Assembly: GCA_021803205.1 (NCBI GenBank)
Contig: JAJZMB010000147.1
Span: forward strand, 27,403 to 91,402
DNA length: 64,000 nt
Source of the DNA: Bacillota bacterium
Lineage (GTDB): Bacteria; Bacillota; Sulfobacillia; RBS10-35; JAJYVN01
Reading direction: 5' to 3'
A model generated the notes under the pieces. It searched no databases. It had not been told where the DNA came from and saw only the letters and a program-made list of their open reading frames with translations. Positions 44,179 through 60,137 of this stretch are shown piece after piece. The position numbers were made by a program, and so were the translations under genes. Numbering within the stretch: the stretch's first letter is position 1; every line of letters begins with the position of its first letter.

Positions 44179-45156
44179 ATGGCGGTCGGACGTCCGGCGA
44201 TCGGGCTCGATCTCGGCGGGACCAAGATCCTGGCGGTGGTGATATCGCCTGAGGGCAGACTCCTAGGGCGGGCGGGGCATCCGACGCCCCACTCCGGACG
44301 TTCGGCTCTGCTCGGGGCAATGGCGGGGGCGGTGCGCGAGGCCGCCGCGGCGGCCGGGGTCAACGTATGGGAAACGGCGGGGATCGGCATCGGCGCACCG
44401 GGACCCACCGATCCCGAGGCTGGCGTGCTCTTGGAGCCGCCCAACCTGCCGTTGGATTGTCACAATCTGCCTCTCCGCGATCTGTTGCAGCCCGAACTTG
44501 CTGCGCGGATCGAGGTGGAGAACGACGCCAACGTGGCCGCGCTGGGGGAGCACCGGTTCGGCGCCGGGCGGGGCGTCGCGGACATGGTCTACATCACAGT
44601 CTCGACGGGCATTGGCGGAGGGTTGCTCACGGGCGGGCGGCTCCTGCGCGGGGCCGGCTTCACCGCCGGTGAGATCGGCCACATGGCCGTTGCACCGGAC
44701 GGGCACGACATCTGCGGTTGTGGTCGGATCGGTTGCTGGGAGGCCGTCTGTTCGGGTACGGCGATCGCCCGCCAGGCGCGCGAGGCCGTGTTGGCAGGCC
44801 GAGCCCCCGGGTTGCTGGCGCGCGTGGGGGGGGACCCGGCGAAGCTCACGCCGGCCGAGGTGACCGGCGCGGCCGCGCAAGGCGATCCCGCGGCCCGCGC
44901 GATTGTGGATCGAGTTGTGACGTACAATGGTGTGGGTCTGATGAATCTGTTGCATCTGCTGAGCCCCGGGATGATCGTGATCGGGGGCGGCCTGACGCAC
45001 GCATGGGACGCGCTGGTCGCTCCGGCGATCGCCTGGGCGCAGGCTCACGCTTTGCGCCGTCCTGCGGCGGCCTGCCGCATGGTCCGGGCGGAGCTCGGCG
45101 ACCTGGTGGGCGGCATGGGCGCGGCAGCGCTGCTGAGCGACGGAGCGCCGGATTGA
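44179..45156 (+). CDS. ROK-family glucokinase
   Basis: A 325-residue sugar kinase, likely ATP-dependent glucokinase. IGLDLGGTKILAVV (phosphate loop), ENDANVAALGEHRFGAGRG (catalytic Asp), VYITVSTGIGGGLLTGGRL, GEIGHMAVAPDG and the ROK zinc motif CGCGRIGCWEAVCSG are all present; the CxCGxxGCxE motif is that of glucokinases and N-acetylmannosamine kinases. It lacks an N-terminal helix-turn-helix, so it is not a ROK repressor. ATG 44179 has GGCGGAGAG just upstream. It may feed the glycolysis operon at 31229. Substrate is by family, not proven. Confidence 0.9.
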   Translation: MAVGRPAIGLDLGGTKILAVVISPEGRLLGRAGHPTPHSGRSALLGAMAGAVREAAAAAGVNVWETAGIGIGAPGPTDPEAGVLLEPPNLPLDCHNLPLRDLLQPELAARIEVENDANVAALGEHRFGAGRGVADMVYITVSTGIGGGLLTGGRLLRGAGFTAGEIGHMAVAPDGHDICGCGRIGCWEAVCSGTAIARQAREAVLAGRAPGLLARVGGDPAKLTPAEVTGAAAQGDPAARAIVDRVVTYNGVGLMNLLHLLSPGMIVIGGGLTHAWDALVAPAIAWAQAHALRRPAAACRMVRAELGDLVGGMGAAALLSDGAPD

Positions 45157-45214
45157 CGCCATCCTGACGGTCCGGCGCTCACGTGCGTTCGGCGGCGGGA
45201 GGGGTGGCGGGGCG

Positions 45215-46342
45215 TTGCGCCTTTGGCAAAATGTCGATTGGACGCTGCTCGGCCTCACCCTGCTCGCCGCCGTGATGGGGTTGGTCGCAGTAGCCGGCGT
45301 CAGCGGCACAAGCCTCCACGATCCCGCAGTGGTGGGCGTGCTCCAGCATCAACTGGCATACACTCTGGTGGGCCTGTGCGCGCTGACGGTGCTGGCGCTG
45401 GTGGACTATCACGCTTGGGCACGTTGGGCCAAGGCCCTCTACGCTTTCCTGATCGTGGTGCTCGTCGTCACCTGGCGACTTGGCCACCACACCCTCGGTG
45501 CCGCGCGCTGGATCCGCATTGGTCATTTGGAGATTCAGCCGTCCGAGCTTGGAAAACTCCTGCTCATCCTATGGCTGGCGACGCTGCTGGCACCGCAGGC
45601 CGGGCAGATCCGACGGTGGAGGACGGCGTTACTCGCCGGGGCCTATACCGCGCTGCCGGCGCTGCTGGTGGCCCTGCAGCCGGATCTCGGCACAAGCCTC
45701 GTCTTCGCAGCGGTCCTGGTCGGGGTGCTGTATGCGGGCGGATTCCCCGGGACACAACTGGCCCTTGCCGTCGCGTGCGTGGTGGGGCTGGCTGTCGGCG
45801 GTGTGGTGGCCCATGTGCGCTGGCACCTGCCCATCCCCATCCAGCCTTACCAGTTGGATCGCCTGCTGTCCTTCCTCAACCCGCAGGTCGTCGCCCAGAG
45901 CTCCGGTTACCAGGTCATCCAATCCGAGGTGACGATCGGTTCCGGACGCCTCTTTGGCACCGGTCTGTTCAGCATGGGCGTCAACAACCAACTGCATTGG
46001 CTGCCGGAGTCCAACTCGGACTTCATTTTCGCCTCGATCGGCAGCACGGTGGGGTTCGTCGGCGCGTGCGCCGTGCTGCTGGTCCTCGGAGCCATCGTCT
46101 GGCGGACACTGCACTGCATGGCCGGGGCTCGCGACGGACTCGGTGCGCTGTTGACGGGCGGCATCGCGGCCATGCTGGCCGCGCAGACCCTGCTCAACGC
46201 CGGCGTCGCCCTCGGGTTGCTGCCGCTCACCGGTGTGCCCCTGCCCTTCTTCAGCGTGGGAGGCAGTGCCGCCTTGACCAACTTCGCGGCACTCGGCTTG
46301 GTCCAGAGCGTCTACATGCGCCGCAAGAAGATTCAGTTCTGA
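45215..46342 (+). CDS. rodA: SEDS peptidoglycan polymerase RodA
   Basis: Polytopic (about 10 helices) glycosyltransferase that polymerises lipid II with PBP2 in the elongasome. 375 residues. ARWIRIGHLEIQPSELGKLL, LVALQPDLGTSLVFAAV (catalytic Asp region) and ESNSDFIFASIGSTVGFVG, then GVPLPFFSVGGSAALTNFAA are the SEDS signatures; PSELGK and the short ends favour RodA over FtsW/SpoVE. TTG 45215 is preceded by GGGAGGGG at 9 bases. It lies far from mreBCD, whose own mrdA partner is destroyed here. The 3' end overlaps the convergent small gene by 10 bp. Confidence 0.93.
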   Translation: MRLWQNVDWTLLGLTLLAAVMGLVAVAGVSGTSLHDPAVVGVLQHQLAYTLVGLCALTVLALVDYHAWARWAKALYAFLIVVLVVTWRLGHHTLGAARWIRIGHLEIQPSELGKLLLILWLATLLAPQAGQIRRWRTALLAGAYTALPALLVALQPDLGTSLVFAAVLVGVLYAGGFPGTQLALAVACVVGLAVGGVVAHVRWHLPIPIQPYQLDRLLSFLNPQVVAQSSGYQVIQSEVTIGSGRLFGTGLFSMGVNNQLHWLPESNSDFIFASIGSTVGFVGACAVLLVLGAIVWRTLHCMAGARDGLGALLTGGIAAMLAAQTLLNAGVALGLLPLTGVPLPFFSVGGSAALTNFAALGLVQSVYMRRKKIQF

Positions 46343-46641
46343 GGCAGGGAGCGGGGACCGGCGGGCGCGCGGGCGAAGCGGACCAGCAGCGAGGCGATTT
46401 CCTCGCGCACGGCTTCCGCCCGGTCCGGGGCCTCTTCTGCGAAACGGGGGTTGGCCGCCGCACGTGTGTGTATGCTGCCGAGGATGTTGCGCTCCACCCC
46501 GTGGAGGAATTCCGTCAAGCGCTCAGCGGACTGTGCCCCGTACCGGCCCGCGGCTACTCTCTCCATGAACTCCGCGAGGCTGGTTCCTGGTTCATCCATC
46601 ATCACTTCCAGATAGGCGGTCTCCAAGTCCTGTGTCTCCAA
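46333..46641 (-). CDS. Small hydrophilic protein of unknown function
   Basis: A 102-residue, Ala/Glu/Arg-rich, probably all-helical protein without membrane segments or recognisable motif (LETQDLETAYLEVMMDE at the start, ERLTEFLHGVERNILGSI in the middle). TTG 46641 is chosen because GGGAGG lies nine bases upstream on the minus strand. It is convergent with rodA, overlapping its last 10 bp. The strong ribosome binding site and composition support a real gene, but I do not recognise the family. Confidence 0.5.
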   Translation of the reverse strand: METQDLETAYLEVMMDEPGTSLAEFMERVAAGRYGAQSAERLTEFLHGVERNILGSIHTRAAANPRFAEEAPDRAEAVREEIASLLVRFARAPAGPRSLPQN

Positions 46642-46761
46642 ATCAGGATGGCCTCCCTGTGGCGCGCGGGCCGATGCGCACCCGCAAATGCATGTATTGT
46701 ACGCGCCCGGGCCAGGGGAGCGCACTCTGCGCGGGCTCCAGGGCGCCGACGTGGCGAAGAC

Positions 46762-46881
46762 GTCTGCGCTGCACGACGGGTTCAGCGCCAGGGGCAGGGT
46801 TGTACACGTCGGTCTCCGGACTCCGAGGCGGCGCCGGAACCCGTGCCCGCCCGAAGGAGGACTTTGGCCGCGGCCGGCTAG
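46762..46881 (+). repeat. Dispersed structured repeat R1, copy 6 (upstream of folE)
   Basis: Left TGCGCTGCACGACGGGTTC and right GAGGACTTTGGCCGCGGCC then CTAG align in order with the copy at 3629. The middle has diverged. The closing CTAG (46878-46881) overlaps a TAGAAT (46879-46884), a possible -10 for folE. It lies in the 309-bp gap between the small minus-strand gene and folE. Confidence 0.6.
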
Positions 46882-46950
46882 AATCGTGGTGGTGGCGCGG
46901 GCGGCCTGCCCGCTCCTATGCGCTGGACGCCGCCGGAAGGGGGAGCGGCC

Positions 46951-47550
46951 GTGTTGGAGGACCTGCGCAGACCACTGCGCTTTGATGCCGCAAAGATCGA
47001 GGCGGCTGTGCGCCTGATATTGGAGGCGATCGGCGAGGAGCCGGACCGCGACGGGCTGCGCGAGACGCCGTCGCGGGTAGCCCGGGCCTATGCGGAACTC
47101 TGCTGGGGTGTGGGCCGGTCGCCGACCGAAGAACTGGACAAGTTCTTCGAGAGCGAGACGGATGAGATGGTCGTAGTACGGGACATCCCCTTCTACTCCC
47201 TTTGTGAGCACCACCTGCTGCCCTTCCACGGCCGCGCCCACGTGGCCTACATTCCCAGCGAAGGGCGCATCACCGGTCTCTCCAAGTTGGCGCGCGCTGT
47301 TGAAATCGCTTCGCGGCGGCCCCAGGTGCAGGAACGGCTGACAGCGGAGGTGGCCGATGCCATCATGGCAGCGATGCGCCCCCAGGGGGTGCTTGTCTGC
47401 GTCGAGGCGGAGCATCTCTGCATGACCATGCGGGGGGTGCGCAAGCCTGGCACCGTCGCCGTCACCTCCGCTGTGCGGGGAGCGTTTTTGGAGGACCCCG
47501 CCACGCGGGCCGAAGCCTTCTCCCTTCTGGGCAGGGGTGACCGGCCATAG
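46951..47550 (+). CDS. folE: GTP cyclohydrolase I
   Basis: First step of folate (and pterin) synthesis: GTP to dihydroneopterin triphosphate. 199 residues from GTG 46951, which has AAGGGGGAG about five bases before it; ATG 46918 is in frame but lacks a site. [40 protein letters not shown] (zinc Cys/His), [20 protein letters not shown], and [18 protein letters not shown] (second zinc Cys) are all present. folP follows directly. Confidence 0.97.
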   Translation: MLEDLRRPLRFDAAKIEAAVRLILEAIGEEPDRDGLRETPSRVARAYAELCWGVGRSPTEELDKFFESETDEMVVVRDIPFYSLCEHHLLPFHGRAHVAYIPSEGRITGLSKLARAVEIASRRPQVQERLTAEVADAIMAAMRPQGVLVCVEAEHLCMTMRGVRKPGTVAVTSAVRGAFLEDPATRAEAFSLLGRGDRP

Positions 47551-47765
47551 GCGGGAGCGGACGTGGGCCGGAGGGCCCGGCCGGCAAGCCGTCGGCGCGG
47601 CCGCTCCCAGTCACCGGGCCCGCCGATGTTGCTCGCCGCCTTGATGCCGTCGGGGCGGAGAACTGCGACCGCTCGGCCTTCCTTCGGGCAGCCGCCGAGG
47701 GCTGGGTCGAATGGCCCCGTGCGCTTGCGGCGTCGACGGCCCGGCGGCTCCGGAGCGCGGGTGGG

Positions 47766-48746
47766 GTGGCCGTCGGTCGGGACCGTACCCTGCTGGCCGG
47801 GGAGCCGCGCCGCTTGGCCGCGGCCGTGGACGGTTTGGAAGTTGACCTGGCCGCGTGGTTGCGTTCCGCGGGGCCGTACCCTGCCGTGCCCGGCGCGCCC
47901 CCTCCGATCCGCTGCGGTGCGCATGTTCTATCCTTCGGAATCAAGACTTACGTAGTGGCGATTCTGAACCGCACCCCCGACTCGTTCAGCGAAGAGCGGC
48001 CGGATGTGCCCACTGTGGAGGAACTGGTCGCGCGTGCCTGGGCGGCCTATCGCGCCGGTGCGGACATTGTGGACATCGGGGCCGAGTCGAGCGAGGAGCG
48101 GGATCGGCGCGGACTGCCGGCCGAAAAGGAGGCCGAGCGGCTGCTGCCCGTACTGGAGGCCTTGACCGACCTGCCTGTGATCCTCTCCATCGACACGCGC
48201 CGCGGTTCGGTCGCCCGAGCCGCCCTGCGCCTCGGACCTGCGATCATCAACGACGTGAGCGCGGGTGCGGATCCCGAACTGCTGGCCGCGGCGGCGAATG
48301 CCGGCGTTCCGATGGTTCTGATGCATGCCGGCGGCATTGCCCCGGGTACCGACCTGATGACGACCCTGACGGCGCGGTTGGGTCTTGCCCTGAGCCGCGC
48401 GGTTGCCCGCGGGCTTCCCACGGAACAGGCCATCCTCGACGCCGGGTTCGGTTTCGGCACCACCATCGATCAGGATTTGGAAGTCACGCGGCGGCTCGGA
48501 AAGCTGCGCGGGCTGGGGCGACCACTGATGCACGCGCCATCGCGCAAGCGAACCATCGGCGGTGTCCTCGCCTTCCCCGACAGCATCCCAGAACGCCTTC
48601 CCGGAACGGCCGCTCTGGTTGCGGCCGGAATCGGCGCCGGCGCGGATTTGATTCGAGTGCATGATGTCGCGGCGATGGCGCGGGTGGCACGCATGAGCGA
48701 CGCGGTGTGGAGGGGTCAGGGCTGGCGCGCTGTGGTTGCGCCCTGA
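47766..48746 (+). CDS. folP: Dihydropteroate synthase (coding signal extends further upstream)
   Basis: Joins p-aminobenzoate to the pterin pyrophosphate. The TIM barrel begins near residue 60: VVAILNRTPDSFSEERPDVP (pterin loop), GADIVDIGAESSEERDR, ILSIDTRRGSVARAALRLG, IINDVSAGADPELLA, ILDAGFGFGTTIDQDLEV, LMHAPSRKRTIGG and GADLIRVHDV. GTG 47766 is the first standard start in frame, but the same frame is open back to 47541 and reads like the N-terminal extra domain of clostridial FolP (LDAVGAENCDRSAF, RRLRSAGGVAVGRDRTLLAG), with no ATG/GTG/TTG in it. The true start is unclear. Confidence 0.9.
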   Translation: MAVGRDRTLLAGEPRRLAAAVDGLEVDLAAWLRSAGPYPAVPGAPPPIRCGAHVLSFGIKTYVVAILNRTPDSFSEERPDVPTVEELVARAWAAYRAGADIVDIGAESSEERDRRGLPAEKEAERLLPVLEALTDLPVILSIDTRRGSVARAALRLGPAIINDVSAGADPELLAAAANAGVPMVLMHAGGIAPGTDLMTTLTARLGLALSRAVARGLPTEQAILDAGFGFGTTIDQDLEVTRRLGKLRGLGRPLMHAPSRKRTIGGVLAFPDSIPERLPGTAALVAAGIGAGADLIRVHDVAAMARVARMSDAVWRGQGWRAVVAP

Positions 48747-48989
48747 CGCCCGGCCGCGGTCAGCGACCTCCGTTTCCCGTGGAATGCGCGGAACTCGGCT
48801 GTCCGTGATGCTGAGACCGACCGGATACCCATAGTCATGGCGTGTGGTACGACTTGGGCGCTGCCTGCCGCCATGCTGCCTGCTGCCGGTCGTCGTCGGA
48901 CTGTGGTCGGCCGCGTGGCGGCGGGCGCTTCCGATCCGGCTCGAAGCGGCGACGCTTGTCGCGCCGCAGCCGTCTCGGGAACCGGCTGG

Positions 48990-49883
48990 ATGAACCTTGG
49001 ACGTATCGGCGGCACCCGGATCGCGGTGCACCCGGGGCTGCTCGCCCTGGTGGCGGCGGCCTGCTGGGCCGGCCTGGCCGGCGAGGTGGCGGTATTCTTT
49101 GCCGTCCTCCTGGGGCACGAGTTGGCCCACGTCTTGGCGGCGGTCGCCTTTGACCTCAAAATCGCAGAGGTCGAATTACTACCCTTTGGCGGTGTGGCGC
49201 GCATCGAGGGCTTGGAGTTGGCGGATCCCGGAGTCGAGGCGATGGTGGCGGTGGCCGGCCCTCTGCACAACCTGCTCTGCCTGGCCGTAGCCTTCGTCCT
49301 TCAGGAATCCGGTTGGCTGAATTCCCAGCGCGGCGAGTTCTTCCTCGCCGCCAACGCGGCGCTGGCGCTTGGCAACCTCCTGCCCGCCCTGCCGCTGGAC
49401 GGTGGCCGGATTGTGCGCGCTGCCCTGGCGGTGCGCTGGGGGGTCGGATCCGCGACCGCCGCGGTGAGCCGGGCGGGCTATTGGGTTGCCGGCGGGCTTG
49501 CCGGGCTGGGTCTGCTCCTGCTGCTGCGAGGCATCCTGGCCCCCGGGATATTTGTCTTCGCCTTTTTCGCGCTCAGTCGTGCCAGGCCCGAGGGGGAGGC
49601 GGCATGGATGCGTCCGTGGAGGGAGTTTTCTCGGCGCACGGCTGGGATCTGCCGATATGGCGCCCTGCCGGTGCAGCCTGTCGCCGTCGATCCGGAACTG
49701 CCCCTGCGGGACGTGGTGGCGCACTTCCTGCCGCGGCACTACCATCTGATTTGGCGGATCGAGCGCGACGGGCGAGCCCGCGGGCCTTGGGACGAGGCAG
49801 AGGTTTGGGCGGCCCTGCGCCAGGGCGGTGCCGGGACCCGGGTCAGAGACTTGGACCACCCGTGCGATCCCGCCAAGCTATAA
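48990..49883 (+). CDS. M50 site-2 metalloprotease, SpoIVFB-like
   Basis: Intramembrane zinc protease of 297 residues. The metal site GHELAHVLA (HExxH) is at about residue 45 in the second helix, the third ligand in LLPALPLDGGRI. A CBS-like or other cytoplasmic domain follows the membrane part (LPVQPVAVDPELPLRDVV). Size and short N-terminus resemble SpoIVFB, which cleaves pro-sigma-K in the mother cell; the M50 gene next to rng in Clostridia is that protein. spoIVFA is not upstream; the 243-bp gap after folP shows no gene. ATG 48990 fits the family. Its TAA overlaps the rng ATG (TAATG). Confidence 0.87.
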   Translation: MNLGRIGGTRIAVHPGLLALVAAACWAGLAGEVAVFFAVLLGHELAHVLAAVAFDLKIAEVELLPFGGVARIEGLELADPGVEAMVAVAGPLHNLLCLAVAFVLQESGWLNSQRGEFFLAANAALALGNLLPALPLDGGRIVRAALAVRWGVGSATAAVSRAGYWVAGGLAGLGLLLLLRGILAPGIFVFAFFALSRARPEGEAAWMRPWREFSRRTAGICRYGALPVQPVAVDPELPLRDVVAHFLPRHYHLIWRIERDGRARGPWDEAEVWAALRQGGAGTRVRDLDHPCDPAKL

Positions 49884-51820
49884 TGGCGATACACTGGTCC
49901 CGCCAACGCGAGGTAGGGCCGTGCGAAGTGCGAAGTTCTCGATTATGTCGTTATGTATGGAGCGCAGCATTGGCAGACGCCGAACGGACGCGATCACGGC
50001 GGCGGCGCCGCGCCGTCGCCCCTGACCCGGCGCCGGACCCTGCGGCTTCCCCGGACGATCTGCCGGCGGGTCCGTCCGCTGAGGGCAGGCCTGCGCGGCC
50101 AACCAGAGAGATCCTGCTCAGTTTCGAGGACGACGAGCCCAAGGTGGCCATTTTTGAGGGTGGGGCCTTGGTCGAGGTCGACTTTGACCGGCCCCAGGGT
50201 CGCAGAATCGTCGGCAACGTATACAAGGGGCGCGTCCAAAACGTGCTCCCTGGCATGCAGGCGGCGTTCGTGGACGTCGGTTTGGAGCGGAATGCCTTCC
50301 TTTTTGTGGATGATGCACACCCGGGCGGAGGGCTGGACGACTCCCTCGACTTGGGGGAGGAGTGTCCTCCCACCCGAAGCGGCGCCACCTCCATCGCCGA
50401 CCTGGTCAAGCCCGGTCAGGAGGTGCTTGTGCAGGTCGGCAAGGAGCCGGCCGGGACCAAAGGGGCACGGGTCACGCGCGCGCTGACGCTTCCCGGACGG
50501 TATTTGGTTCTCATGCCGGGCGTCGATTATGTCGGGGTCAGCCGCCGCATCCAGGCTGAAACCGAACGCGAGCGCCTGCGCGCCGTCGGCCAGCGCATTC
50601 GCGATCCGGGCGTGGGTCTAATCGTGCGCACTGCGGCAGACGGCGCTTCGGACGAAAGCTTGGCGGCCGATTGGAACCTCCTGCGGGCGACCTGGAAGCG
50701 GATCGGCGAGCGGGCCCGGCAGGCCCGGGCTCCGGCTCTGATCTATCGCGACTTGGACGTTGTGCAACGGCTGGTGCGCGACCAACTGAGCGGGGAGATC
50801 CACGCCGTCGTGGTCGACCGGGCGGATGAACTGGAGCGCCTTTCCGCGGCTCTGGCGGCTCTGGCGCCGGCCTATGCTTCCTGCCTGAGGCTGGCCAAGC
50901 CCTCCGAACTTCGTCAGGGACTCTTCGCCGCCCGCGGTGTCGACGAGGAGGTGGAACGCGCGCTCGGCCGGCGGGTGGCGCTGCCGAGCGGTGCCTATCT
51001 GGTCATCGATCAGACTGAAGCCCTGACGGCGATCGATGTGAACACCGGTCGGTATGTCGGCGATCCGGATGCGGGTCTGGAGGAAACGTTTCTGAGCGCC
51101 AATCTGGAGGCGGCCGCAGAGATCGCGCGGCAGATCCGCCTTCGGGACGTCGGCGGAATTATCATCATTGATTTCATCGACATGGAAGTGCCGGAGCACC
51201 GGCAGCGGGTGCTGGAGGCCCTCGACGCGGCCTGCGCCCCCGACCACAGCAAACCCCAGGTCCTCGGCATCACGCAGCTCGGCTTGGTGGAAATGACGCG
51301 CAAGAAGGCGCGGCAGAGCCTGCGCGACCTGTTGACCAAGCCCTGCCCGGACTGTGAGGGGCGTGGACGCATCCTGAACGAGGAGACGATCAGCCGGCGT
51401 GCCCGCCGGCAGATTCGCGCAGCCCTGCAGGCGTCCAAGGCAGAGGCGATCCTTGTGGAAGTGCACCCGGCGATCGCGGCGATGCTCATCGGCCAGGGTG
51501 GCGAAAGCCTCCGGGCCCTGGAGCAGTCGTTGGGGCGGGCGGTGTTCATTCGCGGATCAGCGGATTCCCCCGTGGAGGTGCTGCGGGTCCGGGCCCTTGG
51601 CAGTCGCCGCGAGGTCGAAGCCCAAGCTCGACCGGTGCACGAGGGACAGGTGCTCGAACTGCAGGTGGAGGAGCCGCATGTGAGCAGCCGGGAGGACGGC
51701 ATAGCGCGGGTGGAGGGCTATGTCGTGGATATCGCCGATGGTGCGGCTCGCGTCGGCCAGCGTGTCCGCGTCGAGATCGTGAAGACCTTTCGCACGTACG
51801 CCAAGGCGCGCCTGGTCTGA
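49883..51820 (+). CDS. rng: Ribonuclease E/G with C-terminal TRAM-like domain
   Basis: Single-strand-specific endoribonuclease, up to 645 residues. S1 domain: GNVYKGRVQNVLPGMQAAFV and DVGLERNAFLFVDD, with an acidic insert; RNase H-like and catalytic part: AYLVIDQTEALTAIDVNTGR with catalytic Asp, IIIIDFIDMEVPEHRQRVLE (second Asp), then the zinc link CPDCEGRGR. The last ~60 residues (GQVLELQVEEPHVSSREDG, VGQRVRVEIVKTFRTYAKA) look like a TRAM RNA-binding domain. ATG 49883 is coupled to the M50 stop but has no ribosome binding site; TTG 49970 (GGAG seven bases upstream) is a good alternative and would drop a basic 29-residue lead. Confidence 0.93.
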   Translation: MAIHWSRQREVGPCEVRSSRLCRYVWSAALADAERTRSRRRRRAVAPDPAPDPAASPDDLPAGPSAEGRPARPTREILLSFEDDEPKVAIFEGGALVEVDFDRPQGRRIVGNVYKGRVQNVLPGMQAAFVDVGLERNAFLFVDDAHPGGGLDDSLDLGEECPPTRSGATSIADLVKPGQEVLVQVGKEPAGTKGARVTRALTLPGRYLVLMPGVDYVGVSRRIQAETERERLRAVGQRIRDPGVGLIVRTAADGASDESLAADWNLLRATWKRIGERARQARAPALIYRDLDVVQRLVRDQLSGEIHAVVVDRADELERLSAALAALAPAYASCLRLAKPSELRQGLFAARGVDEEVERALGRRVALPSGAYLVIDQTEALTAIDVNTGRYVGDPDAGLEETFLSANLEAAAEIARQIRLRDVGGIIIIDFIDMEVPEHRQRVLEALDAACAPDHSKPQVLGITQLGLVEMTRKKARQSLRDLLTKPCPDCEGRGRILNEETISRRARRQIRAALQASKAEAILVEVHPAIAAMLIGQGGESLRALEQSLGRAVFIRGSADSPVEVLRVRALGSRREVEAQARPVHEGQVLELQVEEPHVSSREDGIARVEGYVVDIADGAARVGQRVRVEIVKTFRTYAKARLV

Positions 51821-51954
51821 CGGGTTCTGGGCGACCAACCGGTCCGGATGCAGGACATGTCTGGTGAGAACGGCCGGTGGCGGCGGGAGCAGGCGAACAG
51901 CACAGGTGCGGGCTCCGGTCCGTTGCGATTCCGCCTGGGATTCGCCTGGTCGCT

Positions 51955-52074
51955 GGCCTCCGCGACAACAGTGGGGTCAGTCCTGCTTGGGAGGGCCACT
52001 TCAGCGATAGCCTTGTCCCCCAAGGGCTCTCCGTTCGGCTTCGGTGCCGAAACCGGCTTTTGCCGTGCTGTCCC
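51955..52074 (-). repeat. Dispersed structured repeat R1, copy 7 (inverted)
   Basis: The reverse complement reads GCAAAAGCCGGTTTCGGCAC, central stem CCCTTGGGGGACAAGG, then GAAGTGGCCCTCCCAAGCAG, in the same order as the copy at 3629; the right end has a small insertion. It lies in the 766-bp gap between rng and rpoB, upstream of the R2 element. Confidence 0.75.
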
Positions 52075-52197
52075 GCTTCCGAAGGCGTTCCGAATATGTG
52101 CAGAACCTTTGCCGGCGAACAAACAAGCCCTTTGCCGCGAACCGGCCCGAGCCCGGCGTGCGGGTCGAGAACCCGCCCATCGTCCGGAAGGCGTCCG

Positions 52198-52308
52198 CAG
52201 GGTCCCGGCAAAGTCACGTCAGGGCGGGTGCCCACCACCAGCGCTTGTGGGTCAGGACCGTCCGGACCCCCGCCGCTTGGCCCACTGGACGACTTTGCCG
52301 GGTCCCTG
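52198..52308 (+). mobile_element. MITE-like element R2, copy 1, upstream of rpoB
   Basis: 111 bp with terminal inverted repeats CAGGGTCCCGGCAAAGTC/GACTTTGCCGGGTCCCTG (17 of 18 matched). It is flanked by a perfect 10-bp direct repeat, AAGGCGTCCG at 52188-52197 and 52309-52318, the mark of transposition. The reverse complement of 60138-60248 is 107/111 identical and the same length. It encodes nothing. The rpoB promoter -35 begins 28 bp beyond its end. Confidence 0.88.
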
Positions 52309-52335
52309 AAGGCGTCCGGGCATCCGGAGCGCCTC

Positions 52336-52364
52336 TTGACCTCTCTCTTCGGAAGGCGTATCAT
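52336..52364 (+). promoter_or_regulatory. Promoter of rpoB-rpoC
   Basis: TTGACC (52336-52341) and TATCAT (52359-52364) with a 17-bp spacer, 27 bp after the R2 element. Leader of about 215 nt to the rpoB start, including an AGCCT/AGGCT stem near 52390-52410. No T-box or ribosomal-protein binding motif was recognised. Confidence 0.65.
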
Positions 52365-52586
52365 TCATATTTGCCCGTTCTTTCAGGTCTCAGCCTTCAC
52401 GTCTCAGGCTGATGGATTGCTGCGGAGGTGGATTTCGCCGCGAGCCTTCCTCTCACCTTCTTGAGTCGCGCAGGCCCGACCACGTCGTCCCCGCAGGAGG
52501 GGGGCGCCTTTTCTTCTGTGGTTCCCCTTTCCCTTGGCTTCCCGAACATGGCAGCACCGTCCGTCGCTGTTGAGGGGTGATGGCGT

Positions 52587-56201
<3,615 letters not shown>

Positions 56202-56386
56202 GGATGCGGCCCGGGGTTGGGGACTCCCGGTAGCGGGACAGCCTGCGCGTCGTCGGTGTACTGGGTGGATGGACGATGCCCGGTGCATCCGGTGCGGCCG
56301 CAGGAAGATTTGTGCGTCCCTCTTGCCGGGGTCTTGTCGGGCCGCGGAAAACCACTCGGGTCCGGCGGAAGGGCGGCTGACCTGCA

Positions 56387-60052
<3,666 letters not shown>

Positions 60053-60137
60053 GATGCTCAGAGGAGGGCTCCGAGCGGCCCGCCCACTCGTTGCGCTAAG
60101 TTTGCCCGCACCGGGGCGGCCCGAGGGCGGTCTGATG

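Noticed and set aside
47538..47552. Programmed frameshift making a FolE-FolP fusion
   Set aside because: There is no slippery heptamer at the folE stop; kept only as one option in the folP finding.
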